Shown here: piece after piece, positions 50,249 through 63,292 of the stretch
Numbering within the stretch: the stretch's first letter is position 1
Layout: every line of letters starts with the position of its first letter
Assembly (NCBI RefSeq): GCF_023856365.1
Contig: NW_026042815.1
Span: 29,720-93,719 of the forward strand
Origin: Brienomyrus brachyistius
Taxonomy: Eukaryota; Chordata; Actinopteri; Osteoglossiformes; Mormyridae
Direction: 5' to 3'
DNA: 64,000 bases
The notes under the pieces: generated by a model
Databases searched by the model: none
The model's input: the letters and a program-made list of their open reading frames with translations, nothing else
Told to the model about the DNA's origin: nothing
Position numbers and translations under genes: made by a program

Positions 50249-51075
50249 AAGATCAACGGCAGAACAGGGGCTCTTAAGGCAGACTGCATTAAAAAGGAAT
50301 TAATCATCTCTCTCAATTTAAATTTGGGATAATAATTCTCTTCAGAAGCCTCCATAGAATAGTGCATCCATCCCCTCACTTATGTGTAGAGACGTATCCT
50401 AAGGCTCTGGCAACAACATTCAGGTCAACAGCATCAAAAATTTCACAGCTAGTTTTAAAACTTGTTTTTCACTTTACGTTACAGCAAGTTAGTTAATATT
50501 AAATTATTGCAACGTGCAGATTAATAGTCAGAAAAGGTTTTTGAAATTTACATAATGATAAATGAGAACTATATTTGATTACTAATTACTGTTGACTAAT
50601 TTCCTGTCTGGACTTTTCCCCCTTCATTGTTAAAAGTCATTATATGTCTGGGTGCCAGTCAGTGGAAGCACACAGACACCTGGCCTATTCATTCAGCACC
50701 AGCCCATCAAGTAGAGAATTCAGCACCACGGACAGTGACCTGTGTTACTATGACATCAGGTCATTGGCTCTAAATATTTTTCTAGAAATAACTAAATGGC
50801 TCTATTGTAGAAATTTCCAGCCAGAGACTGGGTTCCTATATGAAGAGAATATTATTATTCAGACAAAGAAAATAAACTACAGAAAACTAGCTCTGCATGT
50901 CATCTCCCCTTTACTCCTTAAGCAGGGCACACGCACATCAACAAGTACCAATGCAGCAAATACAGATGAACAATTTCACAGCTTCAGAAGAAGTCAGATT
51001 TCTGTGTAATTCAGAGATTGTCAAAGACTTCTGATAGAACATTTTCTGCACTTGAGTCTAATTTCAAGATAAATT
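50249..51075. repeat. Defective ERV-family copy 2
   Basis: Close match to 27313-27971 and 28976-29220 without the interrupting insertion, so it gives the pre-insertion state of copy 1. Confidence 0.65.
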
Positions 51076-51079
51076 GCAC

Positions 51080-52030
51080 CTGGGTCTATTAAAACAAGGT
51101 GATGCTGCCTGACCTACCAACCAAGGCTGGGGAGGAAACGTAGGAATACAAGGAAAGCAAGGAAGAAAAGCAGCCACCCTATCTCATGGTCACGGACACA
51201 AACATCAGGGAGTGTTATGAAGAAGACACCACACTTAGGACCATTGGTTTTACGCAGTGAATTACACCAGAGAGAGTTTTTACATTCTAGCTGTGTTATG
51301 TAACATTCCTCAGCCTTCAGCTTTTTTCCCCACACAATGCAGGACATGCAGGGGTGCCAAACAAAACAGTGGAGCTGCAGTGTAGCCAATTATTTCTTTC
51401 AGTAGTTTTAAGATGGTTTGTGAGGTTGTGTGTTAGAGATGGCGGTGAGCAACACTGAGGCATCTCAGGGAACCATGTTGCCCATATTAAAAAACATGCA
51501 CGCATGCAACTCAGGCAATCCAGCATTTCTTATTTCAGTTACGTATGACACTGCATGTTGCGGTTTTACATGTTCACTACAAGTCAGTGGTTTTTTCCTT
51601 GTATGATTATGGCCACATTCACACCAAAAACACACTAGACATACTGTACAAGGCACTCAAGGGAAAAATTCTCAGAACACAAAGTGAATGTATCAACCGA
51701 AGAAGGATTTTTCCTTTTCGGAATATTCATTTTTTTCCATGTGGAACCACTGTCCATGATTCAATTGAGTGCATTCAAAGAATGATACATCAAAACTAAT
51801 AGTGACAAAATATTCATTTAATATGCATTGTACATGAATGTAGGACTTAGATGTTGATGAATTTCTCATCAGTGAAGGGCATATACACTTAAGGGGTATT
51901 ATGAAAAAAAAAGTTGAGAACCCAGAAGTAACTATCCGATTAAAGATGTAATCTGGTACATGTGCAGACCAGTGATGGATATGTAAATGATTCAAATTGC
52001 AAGGAGTTGGCATGTTTAATCACCAGACAC
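51080..52030. other. Intergenic, nothing recognised
   Basis: Only short unrecognised ORFs. Confidence 0.25.
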
Positions 52031-52032
52031 AG

Positions 52033-52720
52033 GATGCCTCGTAGTCACATTAGACAGTGTTAACGGCACTTGACGGAGTTTGATAGGGTTGCATTGCGGG
52101 TTTACATGAAGCCAGGTGGTCATGTGCTGCAATTGCATGTGGGCCATGCGGATATCACAGTGGCCTGATATTGAAACCAATGGGCACGTGAGGCATCCAC
52201 ACACGTCGTGAAGTTTCTGGTCATCCAAGACAGACCACGCCAAGGAAGGATCGTCGGATTGTGCTCCAAGCATCACAGATCCCCATGACACCTGCGCCTG
52301 ATATATGGACACAGCTACTGGACTCTCTACAACACCCTATATCATCGTGTCGCGATGACTGGCATCAGCTGGACTACGGGTTCACCGTCCCATGCATAGG
52401 CTGCCGTTCACAATAGCACAGAAACGGTTGCGTTTGGAGTGGTGTAGTCACTGGGAGGCATGGACTGATGGACTGATGACGACTGGCGTCCTACCATGTT
52501 CAGCGATACATCTCAGTTCTGCAGTACCACAGATGACCGTCATGTGCGTATGGTGGCGCTGCAGGGAGAGGAGCAATCCTGCCAATGCTGTGGAGTGACA
52601 CACCACACTCTGACGGCACAGTGGTACACCAGTGACATCCTAGTAGTATCCGGGCCCAGGGGTGTGCTATACCCTACTGACATGGGACCAGCAGTGTGAC
52701 CATACCGCCAACTCCGTGGT
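52033..52720 (+). pseudogene. Tc1-like transposase pseudogene
   Basis: Blocks recognisable in shifting frames: LTEFDRVAL then a second helix (GHADITVA), NQWAREAS, DRPRQGRIV, then DDWRPTMFSDTSQFC, where relatives have VLFSDESRF with the catalytic Asp, and DDRHVRMVALQGE (RVWRRRGE in relatives). Multiple stops and frameshifts. A different Tc1 family from 46858-48026. Confidence 0.65.
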
Positions 52721-53419
52721 CCGTTTGATCTGATGATTATAATCATCGCGATACAGTCACATGCCCTTTCATCACATGCAGATTTCATTTTCACAACTTA
52801 GTCTGTTGCCCTTCACTTTTTTGCCACTGAGTTTGTGTTTTGACACTAAGTTGATGGGAATTGATTATTTAAGCGTCATCTAAAGAGCTTATATTAATTG
52901 GGTAAATTGCATAAGACTCACATGGTATTTTGAAAAGATTCCCATATGCGCTGATTAGCTGGGGTTGATCCAAGCAGCTGTGCACTTTTCTCCTGTAACA
53001 TAAAAGTTTGCTTTTAGGACAGAAAACAAGGTTAAGACCATATTATGTAGTTTACATCTATCAAAATAAAACCAAAGTCACTGTTACCAAAAGAGTAACC
53101 ATGTGTTATCAAATTTCCTAACATTTTGCTTCATCTTACTTTGGATGCCCATGGTTAGGAGAGAAGCAGAAATCTGCTCAATCATAAGAAAGACTTTTAT
53201 TGCTACAGGGAGTGAGATCTTGTTGCAGGTGACAAGGCAGGATAGAGTGTGTTTAGAAAAATAATGAAGAGGGAATGTGAGTGTGAGCTATCGTGGCATC
53301 TGTGTATAACCCAATATGGCGGCATCCTTCTGAATGTAAATAACATAGCCGGCTTAATTAGCTTAATCAAGCGTAATTGAACTAAGGAAAATTTAGCAAT
53401 ATACTTTCCCTGCTTGGTG

Positions 53420-54340
53420 TGATAAATACAGCAGCAGCTGCTGGTGGACGGGCTACAAACAGACATCAAGAAGAAATCCCACCTCACAGCCATTTACTGT
53501 ACCAAACCCCTTAATGTAACTTGTAAAGATGTAGGTATTGGCGTATTCACACATTCATTTGCAGTGTCCACTTCCTGTCCAGTAAATTTGGCAGGACGGA
53601 ATTTGAATAACCTATAGGTCTGACTCATGTATGCGGCTGAAGGAGTAAAGATAGAATGGGTGAAGAATCCTGTTATACAGTCCTAGTAGACCGAGAACCA
53701 CCTGATTGCTACTGTAGTTGGAATCAAGGGCTGAGCTGCATGGTGGCCTGGGGGACAATCATGAAAACACAGACCCACTGATATCCTCAAAACCCACAAT
53801 CAAAAGGGGAGTCAGGCACGGTGGCCAACCACTTGGCCCGTTAAGCCACATGGTGGCCCGATGAGCAGGCAAACACACTATGGGCTAAGGGGTACAAGAC
53901 AGAGGAGAGAATAGGATGGCCAGTGACATGTGAACAGGACAAGGCAGGGATGGATTCTGACATAGGTACCATACTACTTTGTTTAAATATGCCCAAGTGC
54001 ATAGAATGTTTTAGTGCAAGTCTTAGACAATGGTATCTCTGAATGACACCGCAGTCTGACTCTTCCTGAAGGCCCTGAGAAGTTGTTTGTATGCACTTGC
54101 TGCCTTGACACTTGCTGATGTGCGTGTGCTCTGCTTGAGCAGTAAAGGGGAGATCACATGCAGAGATGATTTTCTGTAGCTTCTCAGTCCGAGTAAAAAT
54201 AAAATCTTCTCGTTATATAGGAACCAAGTCTCTGGCTGGAAATTTCTACAACAGAGCCATTTAGTCATTTATAGAAATATACAGAGCCAATGAAGGAACC
54301 AGATGTCACAGCACAGTAACACAGGTCACTGTCCGTGGAA
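53420..54340. repeat. Defective ERV-family copy 3 (inverse of copy 1)
   Basis: Reverse complement of parts of 28976-29710. The plus strand at 53440-53640 shows LLVDGLQTDIKKK and then TSCPVNLAGRNL, the same gag/protease junction as at 29480-29880. The 54023-54268 segment mirrors 50800-51000. Confidence 0.6.
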
Positions 54341-54344
54341 CTGA

Positions 54345-55223
54345 ATGAATAGGATAACCGGCCAATGTGTTTGTGTGCTTACACTGATTATATGTCAGGG
54401 GGGAAAATATTTATATCATTGTTGCGATGAACGTCATTCCAGCAAGTGGTTACGTCGTTCACGCAAGTGGTCATGCGGAACCAAAGTTTACTCACCTGTG
54501 TGCACCCGAGGGGAAGGCATTAACGGACGCACCTGCTCTTTATTTTGGATAAAGTCGGCAAAACGCATTGGTAGCGCGACAAGCAAAGGGTCAAATCTAC
54601 ACCAAGTGCTTCTGGAACTGTGCTGCGATTGTGTACTGAAAAGTAGACTCTGAACGGACAGCCGGTAAGACCATGAACCATGCGTGTTGGACTTTGTTGC
54701 AAATGTTATTTGTAGCAAGCACTACCTGTTGCGAGTGGGGTTTATTTCTTAATGGGGTGCGCTAATGAGGCATTGAGGCGCTGGTGCTGGCTTGTAACAT
54801 TATATGAGTTGTGGTATTTGACTGTATTAGGAATAAATGGTGTGCTGTAAGTGTCTTAATGACAATATGTGGAATGCTGTTTTATTGATTCAGATGTTTG
54901 CATTAATGCGGTTTAAAAGGGGGGGTTCTATTTTTAGTTTATCTAAAAGTTAAATATTAAATTGCTAAAAAGAAAAAAAAAAGTATTAAGGGTGAACTTT
55001 CCTTTTAATAATTCATATGGGCAGAAGTGTTAAACCTATTGTTCGATTGTCTAATTGGTTAGCTTTTCATTGCAATTTATTGCGTTGAGTAACTCATTTA
55101 TGTGTTTCCCCAGTGGTTTGATCTTAAACTTTGATGTTTGGAGGAATTTTATTCAGAACAAGTTATGTATAATTGTGTGGAAATTTGAAGCTGAGATTGG
55201 TCATTCATTGTATATTTTGTGTG

Positions 55224-55224
<1 letters not shown>
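54345..55224. other. Intergenic, nothing recognised
   Basis: AT-rich on the right; no supported gene. Confidence 0.25.

Positions 55225-55260
<36 letters not shown>
55225..55260. repeat. (TA)n microsatellite
   Basis: About 17 AT/TA dinucleotides in a row. Confidence 0.9.
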
Positions 55261-55263
<3 letters not shown>

Positions 55264-55744
55264 TTTAAAGTAAAATTTTGTGTTTGCTCATAAGATAGAT
55301 TGGTGAAAGTTGGTGTTTTGTGGTTTAAGGTTTTTCACCTGTAAATGCCTGGCTTGAGGAAAGCGAAGATAAAATAAAAAGGGATAAAGAGTCCAAAAAG
55401 AAGGCCTGGTTATTCTGAGTGAAATCCAGTTATATGTTCAGTTTTGGTACATCTCTATCAAGTGAGGGGTAAAGCACAGTAAGAATTGTGATCACTTGAC
55501 AATCATTGAGGGGAAAAATGTAAAAATATATACAGTAAGGACAATATAATCGTAATTTAATGTATCCCTTCTGCTCTTTAAAAAGCACAATGTCTGACTG
55601 ACAAATATGTCTATTATTAGCACATTTTAATAATTTAATTAATATTAAGCAGTACACCTATTTCCTGTAATCACTCTGCGTTAAAGCAATTTTTAAAACT
55701 AGCTGTGAACTGGATGCTGTTCTGACTGTTGTTGCCATGGTGCC

Positions 55745-57797
55745 TTATTTACTTTCAAATCGCATTGTCCACAACCTGATCAAAGGACCAAACTTTAAAA
55801 TCAGTGCAGGGTAGTGTCGCAAGTAGTGATGCTTAGGCTTTAACCTATGTCCTGGAAAGAAAGAAAATCTACAAGCAAGATATTCTTGGATAAGAACGTC
55901 AAGGTATGCAACCTCTGGCAATAAAATTTTCTGTGCACAAATCAGCTCCACAATGTCTTTTAGCTGAAGGGTCAACTGCCAATCATCATCTGTGGGCTCT
56001 TTCACCTTGTCACACATGATCACAGGAAGAAGTCTTAGAAAATTCCAGTTCTGAACAGCCTGACCATAAAGCTTTACTCCATTGGAGTTTACTGCACATG
56101 GCTTACTCAACACATCAGAGCCACTGTACTTAAATTTCTTAATGCGTCTATTCAGAATTGAATAAGTGAACCACTTTTTTTGCTTGATGAAGTACTTCAG
56201 GTAAAGGGCTAAATCATAGGAAAGGATACCCTCAAAAATGTCATGGCCTAAACAAGGTGGCAGGCCAGGCATACAAACATCGAAGTAATTCAATGAATTA
56301 AAACTCAGATATTATACCTTCAACGTTTTGTTGTTCCTCAGACTGTAAAATGCATTTGGATCTGTTTGAAAATCTGTTCGGGTTGTCCGGCAATACCTGC
56401 AGAAATATTCAGAAAAACTAAAATTTTCTGTAAATCCACCGATATTATGAGACCCCAAATTGTCCCCTGCAATGCACAAAACAGTCCCTTTAACTTTTTC
56501 CTCTGCCACCGTTATTCCATTGTCTTCCAGGTCTTTTAAGTCTGCAATGAGCCTTGAGAAAACTTTGTCATGGCCAAAGTGTTTGAAGTCTTTTTCCTGA
56601 CACAGCATTACAAGTGACATGTGGTCTGTACTTGATGAGGTGGTAAATTAGCCAGAGACAAATATACAGCTACTACTTTGTGCTGCTTTTTGCTGAACCT
56701 AATGGGTTCACCGCCTCAAAAGAATCTTGATATAGAATTAGTTTTAGACATGATGGGTTTTGAGAAAAGAACTCATTGTTTTTATATACCTGACCATCAC
56801 TGACATCACAAAGCACATCAGTGTATGGTACGTATGTACCCTGTGCAGCACAATTCTGCCATAAGTCTGACTCCAGTAAATGTCTCAAAGTGTCTTTCAA
56901 TGGAACATAGTAGGCAAACCTCTGTGACCTTGTTTCATCCCTTCCTAAGTACAACTTTACAGGTTCTGTGTATCTAAACATCTGTTTAAAAGCCCTAGTT
57001 CTTGAAAAATTGGTTCTCATTGGTCCTTCATGACTAATGGTGAAAAGGTCAGATTCCTTCACAACATCACATATACTACCAATAACCTCATCTGTTAATT
57101 CAGTTAAGTCACTTTTCAGGAATGCACTTAATTTATTCAAAGTATATGTCTGTCCTAGTTCATGTATGCTTAGCATCTCTTCAATAATATTTTGTATAGT
57201 TGATGCTGGCAGAAGAAACTGCCCATGTAATTTCAAGTAGAAAAGAGAAATATTTCTAAGAAAAAGGTCACTGAAATTTTCTGTAAGATGGACTTCACCT
57301 TCATCAGTCTCACTAAATCTCTCTGTAGGGCCTGTAACTAACGGTTCAGTTTCAAGAAACTGAGAAACTGTCTCCTTATTAAGATCTCTTATACTGTCCA
57401 CAGAACATTGTCTGTGTTTCCTGGACATGTAGGCTGTAAACGACGATCTCACAGTGAACGTATGGTCGCATCCTGTCACCGGACATGTCACAACACGTCC
57501 TTCGGCTATATGTTCCTTTAAGTGAGCTGTTAGTGATCTGACATCGCGACATTGGCGCTGGCACATAGACATATTACACGTAAACACCGTAAGGGCATTT
57601 GTAGTATCAATATATGAATCTGTGTTATGTTTACGGTAAAAATGAGCCTTAAATTCCCCATATGAACGAAACGTATTGTGGCAATCTGTAGCGCCACACT
57701 TGAACACGCATCGTGGTTCATGACGGTGAAGTTTGACATGTAAAACATGTTCCCTAAGGGTTTGCACTGATGTTCCACAGAAATAACAACTAAACAT
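55745..57797 (-). pseudogene. C2H2 zinc-finger / DDE transposase pseudogene (CACTA-like)
   Basis: Transposase-type protein read from an ATG at 57797 (MFSCYFCG; an earlier in-frame ATG is at 57842). The N-terminus has C2H2-like fingers (CYFCG...H, CGATDCHNTFRS...H, CPVTGCDHTF...H), then a ~250-residue central region. It shifts frame near 56675 and again near 56625. The middle segment has GDNLGSHNIGGF and CRYCRTTR; a TAA at 56314-56312 breaks it. The last segment has PCLGHDIFEGI and LKPKHHYLRHYPALILKFGP. These blocks typify transposases of large elements in fish and cnidarians that I place tentatively near CACTA/EnSpm. It ends at RFES before a GTAAAT that could be a donor. Confidence 0.6.
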
Positions 57798-57849
57798 TGT
57801 AACTGCGTGAACAAACACGCACTCTATTGCTGTTTTAAACACCTAAATG

Positions 57850-58325
57850 CTGTTTCACATCCCGCTTGCAAATCTAAGTTTTACATGTGCTGCCAAGATA
57901 CGTTCATGCGCCGTCAACACGGTACATGCTACTCGTGTTTAAAACCACACACTGCTTAACACTGCTTAAAACGATTTAATTTAACTTACCAATTTGCCCA
58001 GACACATTTATTTTATTTTATATTCCCACTAGTTTGTAGATTTTTTTTAAATGTTATGTTTGTTATTGGGTGCTTTCCACTTCATGTACCCACATACAGC
58101 GCTGGCTTAAAGCAATACATTCTGGTCCTGACGCAATGCATTGTGGTTAGATTTTTATCGTCCGCTGCATTATGTCACCATGTCACGTCGTACAAAAACC
58201 TCGCGAGAGCAAGACAGATCATCCTGCACCTCTTAAGTGTTATGTAGTTTTGCCTGAAACGCAAAAATAAAACAAAGCAATTAAAGCCGATCAGTGGCTC
58301 AAATTCTGCTGTAGCGATTGAAGAA
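57850..58325. other. Intergenic
   Basis: No feature recognised between the transposase pseudogene and the tRNA-like sequence. Confidence 0.25.
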
Positions 58326-58330
58326 CTTTT

Positions 58331-58439
58331 GTCGGAAGTTGGATTCGAACCCACGCCTTACTTCGGAGAACAGAATACCCCTTACTTTGAAAGGCCATTT
58401 TCGCTGCGCAGGAGGCTTTAGACCGCTCGGCCATGGGGC
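58331..58439 (-). tRNA. tRNA-Leu-like pseudogene
   Basis: The minus strand has an A-box/D-arm TGGCCGAGCGGTCTAAAGC and a B-box/T-arm GTGGGTTCGAATCCAACT, the spacing and wording of vertebrate tRNA-Leu, with a degraded variable arm (TCTCCGAAG). The 3' acceptor strand TTCCGAC does not pair with the 5' strand GCCCCAT, and the anticodon region is expanded, so it is not a functional tRNA. Confidence 0.6.
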
Positions 58440-58444
58440 AGTTT

Positions 58445-59800
58445 CCAGTTGAACCCTAAGGAGTAGGTTAAGTCCAGCCTTGGCTTCCAAGCTGACGTTT
58501 TTCTACATATGTGCTTGTGTATCATGGACAGTAAGAGGGGGCAGGCAAGGAGAGAATTTCTCTCTTTGGGGATCAATAGAGTGTTGTTATTATAACGTCT
58601 AAAACGTATGATGGTCTGTCGATAAATCAATAACAATATCAATGAAGTCAATGTTTATCTAAAGGAATCAGAATTCAGGAAAAGCCAGGGGCCGGACCGA
58701 GTGTAGGGGGCGTGGCCAGAGACAGCCTGCTGACTGTTCCAAATCATGGGTGCATGTTACAAGTCCGGAACATATTTTAACTTAGTACTAACTTAGCATC
58801 ATATTTGATCTGATTCGACTGAATATCCCAGGTTTCCATCTCTCATGCATCTGGTGTGACGTGTTTTCAGACTCTCAGGCTGGCGCAAAGAAATCTTACG
58901 GGAATTGAACGTCTCACTCCGGTCAGCTGACCAAAGTTGGTAACCTTGGTATTGTGTGTAGGAGATTCGGTATAACTATAATTTCGTTCTCCATTTACAT
59001 GCCCGTAGTGTCTTTAACCGGCTGCACAAACTGGATCCGCCTCCATTACGACACAACTTTGCCCTTATTGGCTTAAGAATTTAGTCACATACATGACGTA
59101 TATCTGCTATTTCTCCCGAGAAGCAGGTAAAGCAGTGGTAACTGCTTTGTAGTTAATTTACCTGGTAAAATTAAGTTTAAATAAATGATATAAATACTGT
59201 AATAGTACTCGTGAGCTTTGTTTATTTGTTATTAGTTATTGTAATGTTGCACTGCTTTATTTGTTTAATCGTCTAGTCTGTGGAGACATTCAAGTTAATC
59301 AAATAAGAATTGCACTGTACACTGTACATGACCATAAAAACTTTGTATCCTTGAAATAAATGTTTTTGATCTTTTCCTTGGCAGTTATCTTTTTACACAG
59401 GGCCTCTATGTACACGATAGTTTTTTTTTTCACGACTAACAGTATGGATCAGGAGTTGGTTATTGTAAAAGAAGTAATGTGCATGCAGGTGATATTTGTA
59501 TAGATTTATCCACACCCTTGTAGCAGTGCTGCCATTGCAGTCAGATCTCGCAAACTAGGAGTATTAGTTGTCTTTATTTCTCTTTATTTCTTGACGCCAA
59601 CCCTCTCCATTAATCCGGGCTTGGGACTGGCACCTACCTGAGCTGGCTTGCTCCCTTAAGTGGCTGGGTTAGGCTAAACTATATATATATATTTACCAAG
59701 ACTACAATAAAACATCTCGAAATGTGTAGTCTAGCAAAACGCAGTTTAAAGAAGGTAGCCTACCTGGCGAAATTGCAAACAAATTAAGGGCGTTAGGCAG
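58445..59800. other. Intergenic, nothing recognised
   Basis: Contains the phrase tctttggggatcaatagagt (58561-58580), a common fish retroelement-tail phrase, but no complete element. Confidence 0.25.
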
Positions 59801-59802
59801 CC

Positions 59803-60144
59803 TTTCCAAACCGCTTATCCTACTGGATCGCGGGGGGTCTGGAGCCTATCCCGGAAGCAATGGGCACGAGACAGGGAACAACCCAGGATGGCGGGCCAGC
59901 CCATCGCAGGGCACACTCACACACTATTCACTCACGCATACACTCCTATGGGCAATTTAGCAACTCCAATTAGCCTCAGCATGTTTTTGGACTGTGGGGG
60001 AAACCAGAGTACCCGGAGGAAACCCCACGATGACATGGGTAGAACATGCAAACTCCACACACATGTGACCCAGGTGGAGACTCGAACCCGGGCCCTAGAG
60101 GTGTGAGGCAACAGTGCTAACCACTGCACCACCATGCTGCCCCC
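59803..60144 (-). mobile_element. tRNA-derived SINE lacking its GGAT tail
   Basis: Minus-oriented. It starts at tttccaaaccgcttatccta, so the tetranucleotide tail is lost, and ends with the head caccatgctgcccc. Target duplication not seen. Confidence 0.85.
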
Positions 60145-60145
60145 T

Positions 60146-60940
60146 AAATGGAAAACCATTAAATACAAAAGGAAAACAAAAGTGCTGTAAGACTGTATAC
60201 TTATGTGTATGTTAGTAAAGGCTGTAGCTGACACAACGGACCCCACTAATTAGAAAGGGGTAATTGTACACATGTGGCATCCAGTATGTTCTTCTATAAC
60301 AGTTTTTTAAAAAAAAAAAAAACTCACATTACACAAATTGGCACTATCAAAACGAGGATTATGGGGAAAATGGGGACTGTGATGGAGATTACATACACGT
60401 AGGCATGGTATTTAGTTTTTTTTAATCTGGTCACCTTCCAGAGTAATTGTAAACTAAAACCATCTTCACCCTATTTGATTCTTTATAAATGGACAATCAG
60501 TCGTGCAGTAAATGGGGGTATAGAGAGACACAGAGCTTGTCTAACAAGAAACCCTGGGAAGCTAACATTAATAGGGTGGGTATGGATAGCAAAACCATTG
60601 ATACAGATTACAGATTTATATCTCACCTGAACCCTGGCGGGCTCCGTGCCAATAGGGGTTGGGATTAGGGTTAGTTAACTTAAGTAGTAATATTGATGTG
60701 TATATTCTCCTATTCTCCAGTCAGTGAATCGTGAAACGTAATGTTAATATGTTTCTATACCTATATGTTCTGCTTAAAAACCCATAAAGGCAAGCACAGT
60801 GTTTAGACATTCTGTTACTTAGACTAGTAAACACTAAGATCCTTCAGCTTTCAATTAACCTGACACAACAGTCTAAACAACAAATGTGTGCCATGTCATT
60901 TGTCATCTTTACATCTTGTATCCTTTATATGGTAATTGGA
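60146..60940. other. Intergenic, nothing recognised
   Basis: No gene or mobile element recognised. Confidence 0.25.
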
Positions 60941-60946
60941 TTTTCA

Positions 60947-61010
60947 AGGTGGAATTGCAGGTCGATCATTTTAAGGATCTAGATGTAAACCTCCCTGGTG
61001 TTGCTTTAAT
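60947..61010 (+). repeat. Direct repeat, left copy
   Basis: Matches 62271-62340 with several changes (shared caaggtggaatt and aaacctccctggtgttgctt). The pair brackets the Gypsy pol tail and could be part of its flanking or LTR-adjacent sequence. Confidence 0.6.
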
Positions 61011-61081
61011 ATTTTTTTTGCACAATTTGCTTCACACACTTCCTCCAGCAGAGAAGCTTACAATACTACACCCCACCAAAT

Positions 61082-61504
61082 GACTGGATGATGCCTTTTT
61101 ATTTAAGGTCTGGCTGTGAGCCTCGATTACCGATACACTATCTTCAGGCTCCTGCCGGGATCAGTCAGTATGGTGGACCTTTGGAGGAATGGGTACAAAA
61201 CCATCAGGAAAGTTTGCAGGTGCTTCAAGAGTATGTGAAGGCTTAGTTGGAGGAACAAGCCACACCACGAAATCGGAAACACAATGAGTTGGTTAATGAT
61301 TAGGGGTTTGATGAAGGTCAGCTGGTGTGTTTGCGGAACCATGTTCGAGGTAAAATACAGGATCATTGGGATGCCTGTTTGTATATGGTAGTTCGGTGTC
61401 CCCAAGATCAGGGTGCAGTTTACTCTGCAACTCCAATGGAGGGGGACGGGGTTGTCCGTCAAGTTCACCGAACAGAGTTGCGTCCAGTACCACAGGGGGT
61501 TGTT
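61082..61504 (+). pseudogene. Ty3/Gypsy pol tail (integrase C-terminal part)
   Basis: Reads MPFYLRSGCEPRLPI (the post-core PFxLxFGxxPRLP block), EWVQNHQESLQVLQEYV, then GQLVCLRNHVRGKIQDHWD, AVYSATPMEGDG and VHRTELRPV, the C-terminal integrase arrangement of fish Gypsy elements. Two stops (after YVKA and VND) interrupt it. The DDE core is not present upstream. Confidence 0.7.
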
Positions 61505-62270
61505 ATGTCAGGGGAAGATGTTCTGGTAATGTCTCCTGAGTCTGGGTTGCCCACAGGGGCAACAGAAATGGAATCGGATGAGGACTCTGTGATTTTACGG
61601 GGACAGGGCTGGTGGGAGGGGTCGCAATAGAGCATCCACAAGTAGGCCTCGTATAATGGAGGAGGTTATGTCCCCCCCGAGGTGTAGAGACCAGTTAAAC
61701 GTTCGGTGAGGTCCACCACTGGTCATCATACCAACCCTTATAAGTTACCACGGTCAGTGAATGATCGTTCGGTTGGGGAGGAAGACCAGTGGTTTGGGGA
61801 TAGAATTCTTAGCTGTGATCGTTGGGTCATCAATTTCATTTTGGGGGATGGATTGTAGCCAGGCAATTATAGGCAGGTATAGGAACTGCAGTTCGGACTG
61901 GAGGCATAGCCGGGGCGAGATGGCTGTGCATGTTCCGATGGTAGGGCATATTGGCAAAGGAGCAGGCACGGGAAAGACAGGCAGGGTCCTGATAGATTTG
62001 GTGGAGCATCGGCGGGCATATTGAATTTGCAGTGTAGCAGCCTTTCTGTTTGCTTGTTTCAGGGGTGAACAATCTTATCCGCAAAGGGCCGGTGTGTATG
62101 CAGGTTTTCGCTGCAACTCCCTAATTAGATTTCTAATTAGAGGACTGATTAGCTGAAGAGTCCTCATACCTGGTTTTGAAGAGCTGACCTAAAGGTTACC
62201 CCAAAAACCTGTTTTTTTTTTGTTTGAATGGGGCAGTGAGTCATGGGGTAAACTACTGTTCTTTAGGGGT

Positions 62271-62340
62271 TTTCAAGGTGGAATTACGGGTCGATAATTT
62301 TAAGGATCAGGTTGTAAACCTCCCTGGTGTTGCTTTAATA
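62271..62340 (+). repeat. Direct repeat, right copy
   Basis: See 60947-61010. Confidence 0.6.
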
Positions 62341-62810
62341 TGTTTTATCTGAGGTTGTATCGTGTATTATCAAGCCAGCCGGCTTAGTGGCCTCGGGAGC
62401 GGGGTTTAGTGGGAGCAGCTGGCTAGTTTTATTTTCTTTTTTGTTTGTGTCTTTTTCTTTGTTGTATGTATATTTTGGGTTCATTATTAGGCAGGCTGGG
62501 CCTTTTGGCACCTGTAGTCTGGGTGCTGGATTGCCCATAGGGGTCTTTTTTATTGCTGTGATTTGCTGTGTCATTCACTAGTGTGATTTGTGCTGGATGT
62601 GTTTTTAAGGTTGTGCTGTGGCGTGTACCTGAGCAAACTTTGGGCAACCTGTTCTCTTGTTGGCTTTATTGACAAAGGGTGGATTAGTCTAATTACGGCC
62701 TGCTACAAATAGCTGCATATAACGTATAAAAAAAATCACCTTATGGGTGCTCCGTAGGGTAGCAAGATCTTGAGTTTTTTTACAGTACTCGGGTACGTTT
62801 TAAAATTTTC

Positions 62811-63292
62811 GACCAATCAGCAAACATTATTCTGACAGCATAGCTGGGAAACCAATGAAAAGTGAGTGCAACGTTCTAGAACTTGACTTCGGGTTGACGC
62901 TCCCTATAAAAGAGCTGGGTACTGCTTCAAGGCGTTCAGTTGGCGCTACCTCCTGATAGAGTAGCACTGTACGGCTCTTGTTCCGTAAAACAACATCAAA
63001 AGGATGAAAAAAAAAACAATATTTAAAGAAGACGAAAAAAATCAATTTTTAAAGAAGACGAAAAAAACATCGTCTAAAAAAATAAGCCAAAAAAATAATA
63101 TCCGAAGAAGGAAAAACATGCAAAGTAAAAAAAACAAACAAAAATAAAAAACAATATCCAAAGAAGAAGGAAAAAAACATCCAAAGGGAGAAAAGAAGAA
63201 CTGAAGGGCAAACGAGGTAGGAGGAAATACAAATTTCGTTTCAGCACCGTTGGAGTGCCAAGCCGTGAAAAGCATTTGGCCAGAAGACAAGG
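62811..63292 (+). promoter_or_regulatory. Candidate promoter and first exon
   Basis: CCAAT boxes at 62813 (ACCAATCAG) and 62852 (CCAATGA), a TTCTAGAA palindrome (62874-62881, heat-shock-element-like) and TATAAAAG at 62905-62912 are arranged in normal vertebrate order. About 380 bp downstream a strong donor (ACAAG|GTAAGTG) lies at 63292. The intervening sequence is A-rich with repeated aaagaagacgaaaaaa words; its first ATG (63004) gives only a 48-codon Lys-rich frame. It may start a gene continuing beyond the window or be a repeat-borne promoter. Confidence 0.4.

Noticed and set aside
54345..54653. 102-codon ORF with scattered cysteines
   Set aside because: No recognised motif and partly overlaps the end of the defective ERV repeat; no evidence for a gene.
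58331..58439. Functional tRNA-Leu gene
   Set aside because: The acceptor strands do not pair and the anticodon region is enlarged; kept only as a pseudogene.
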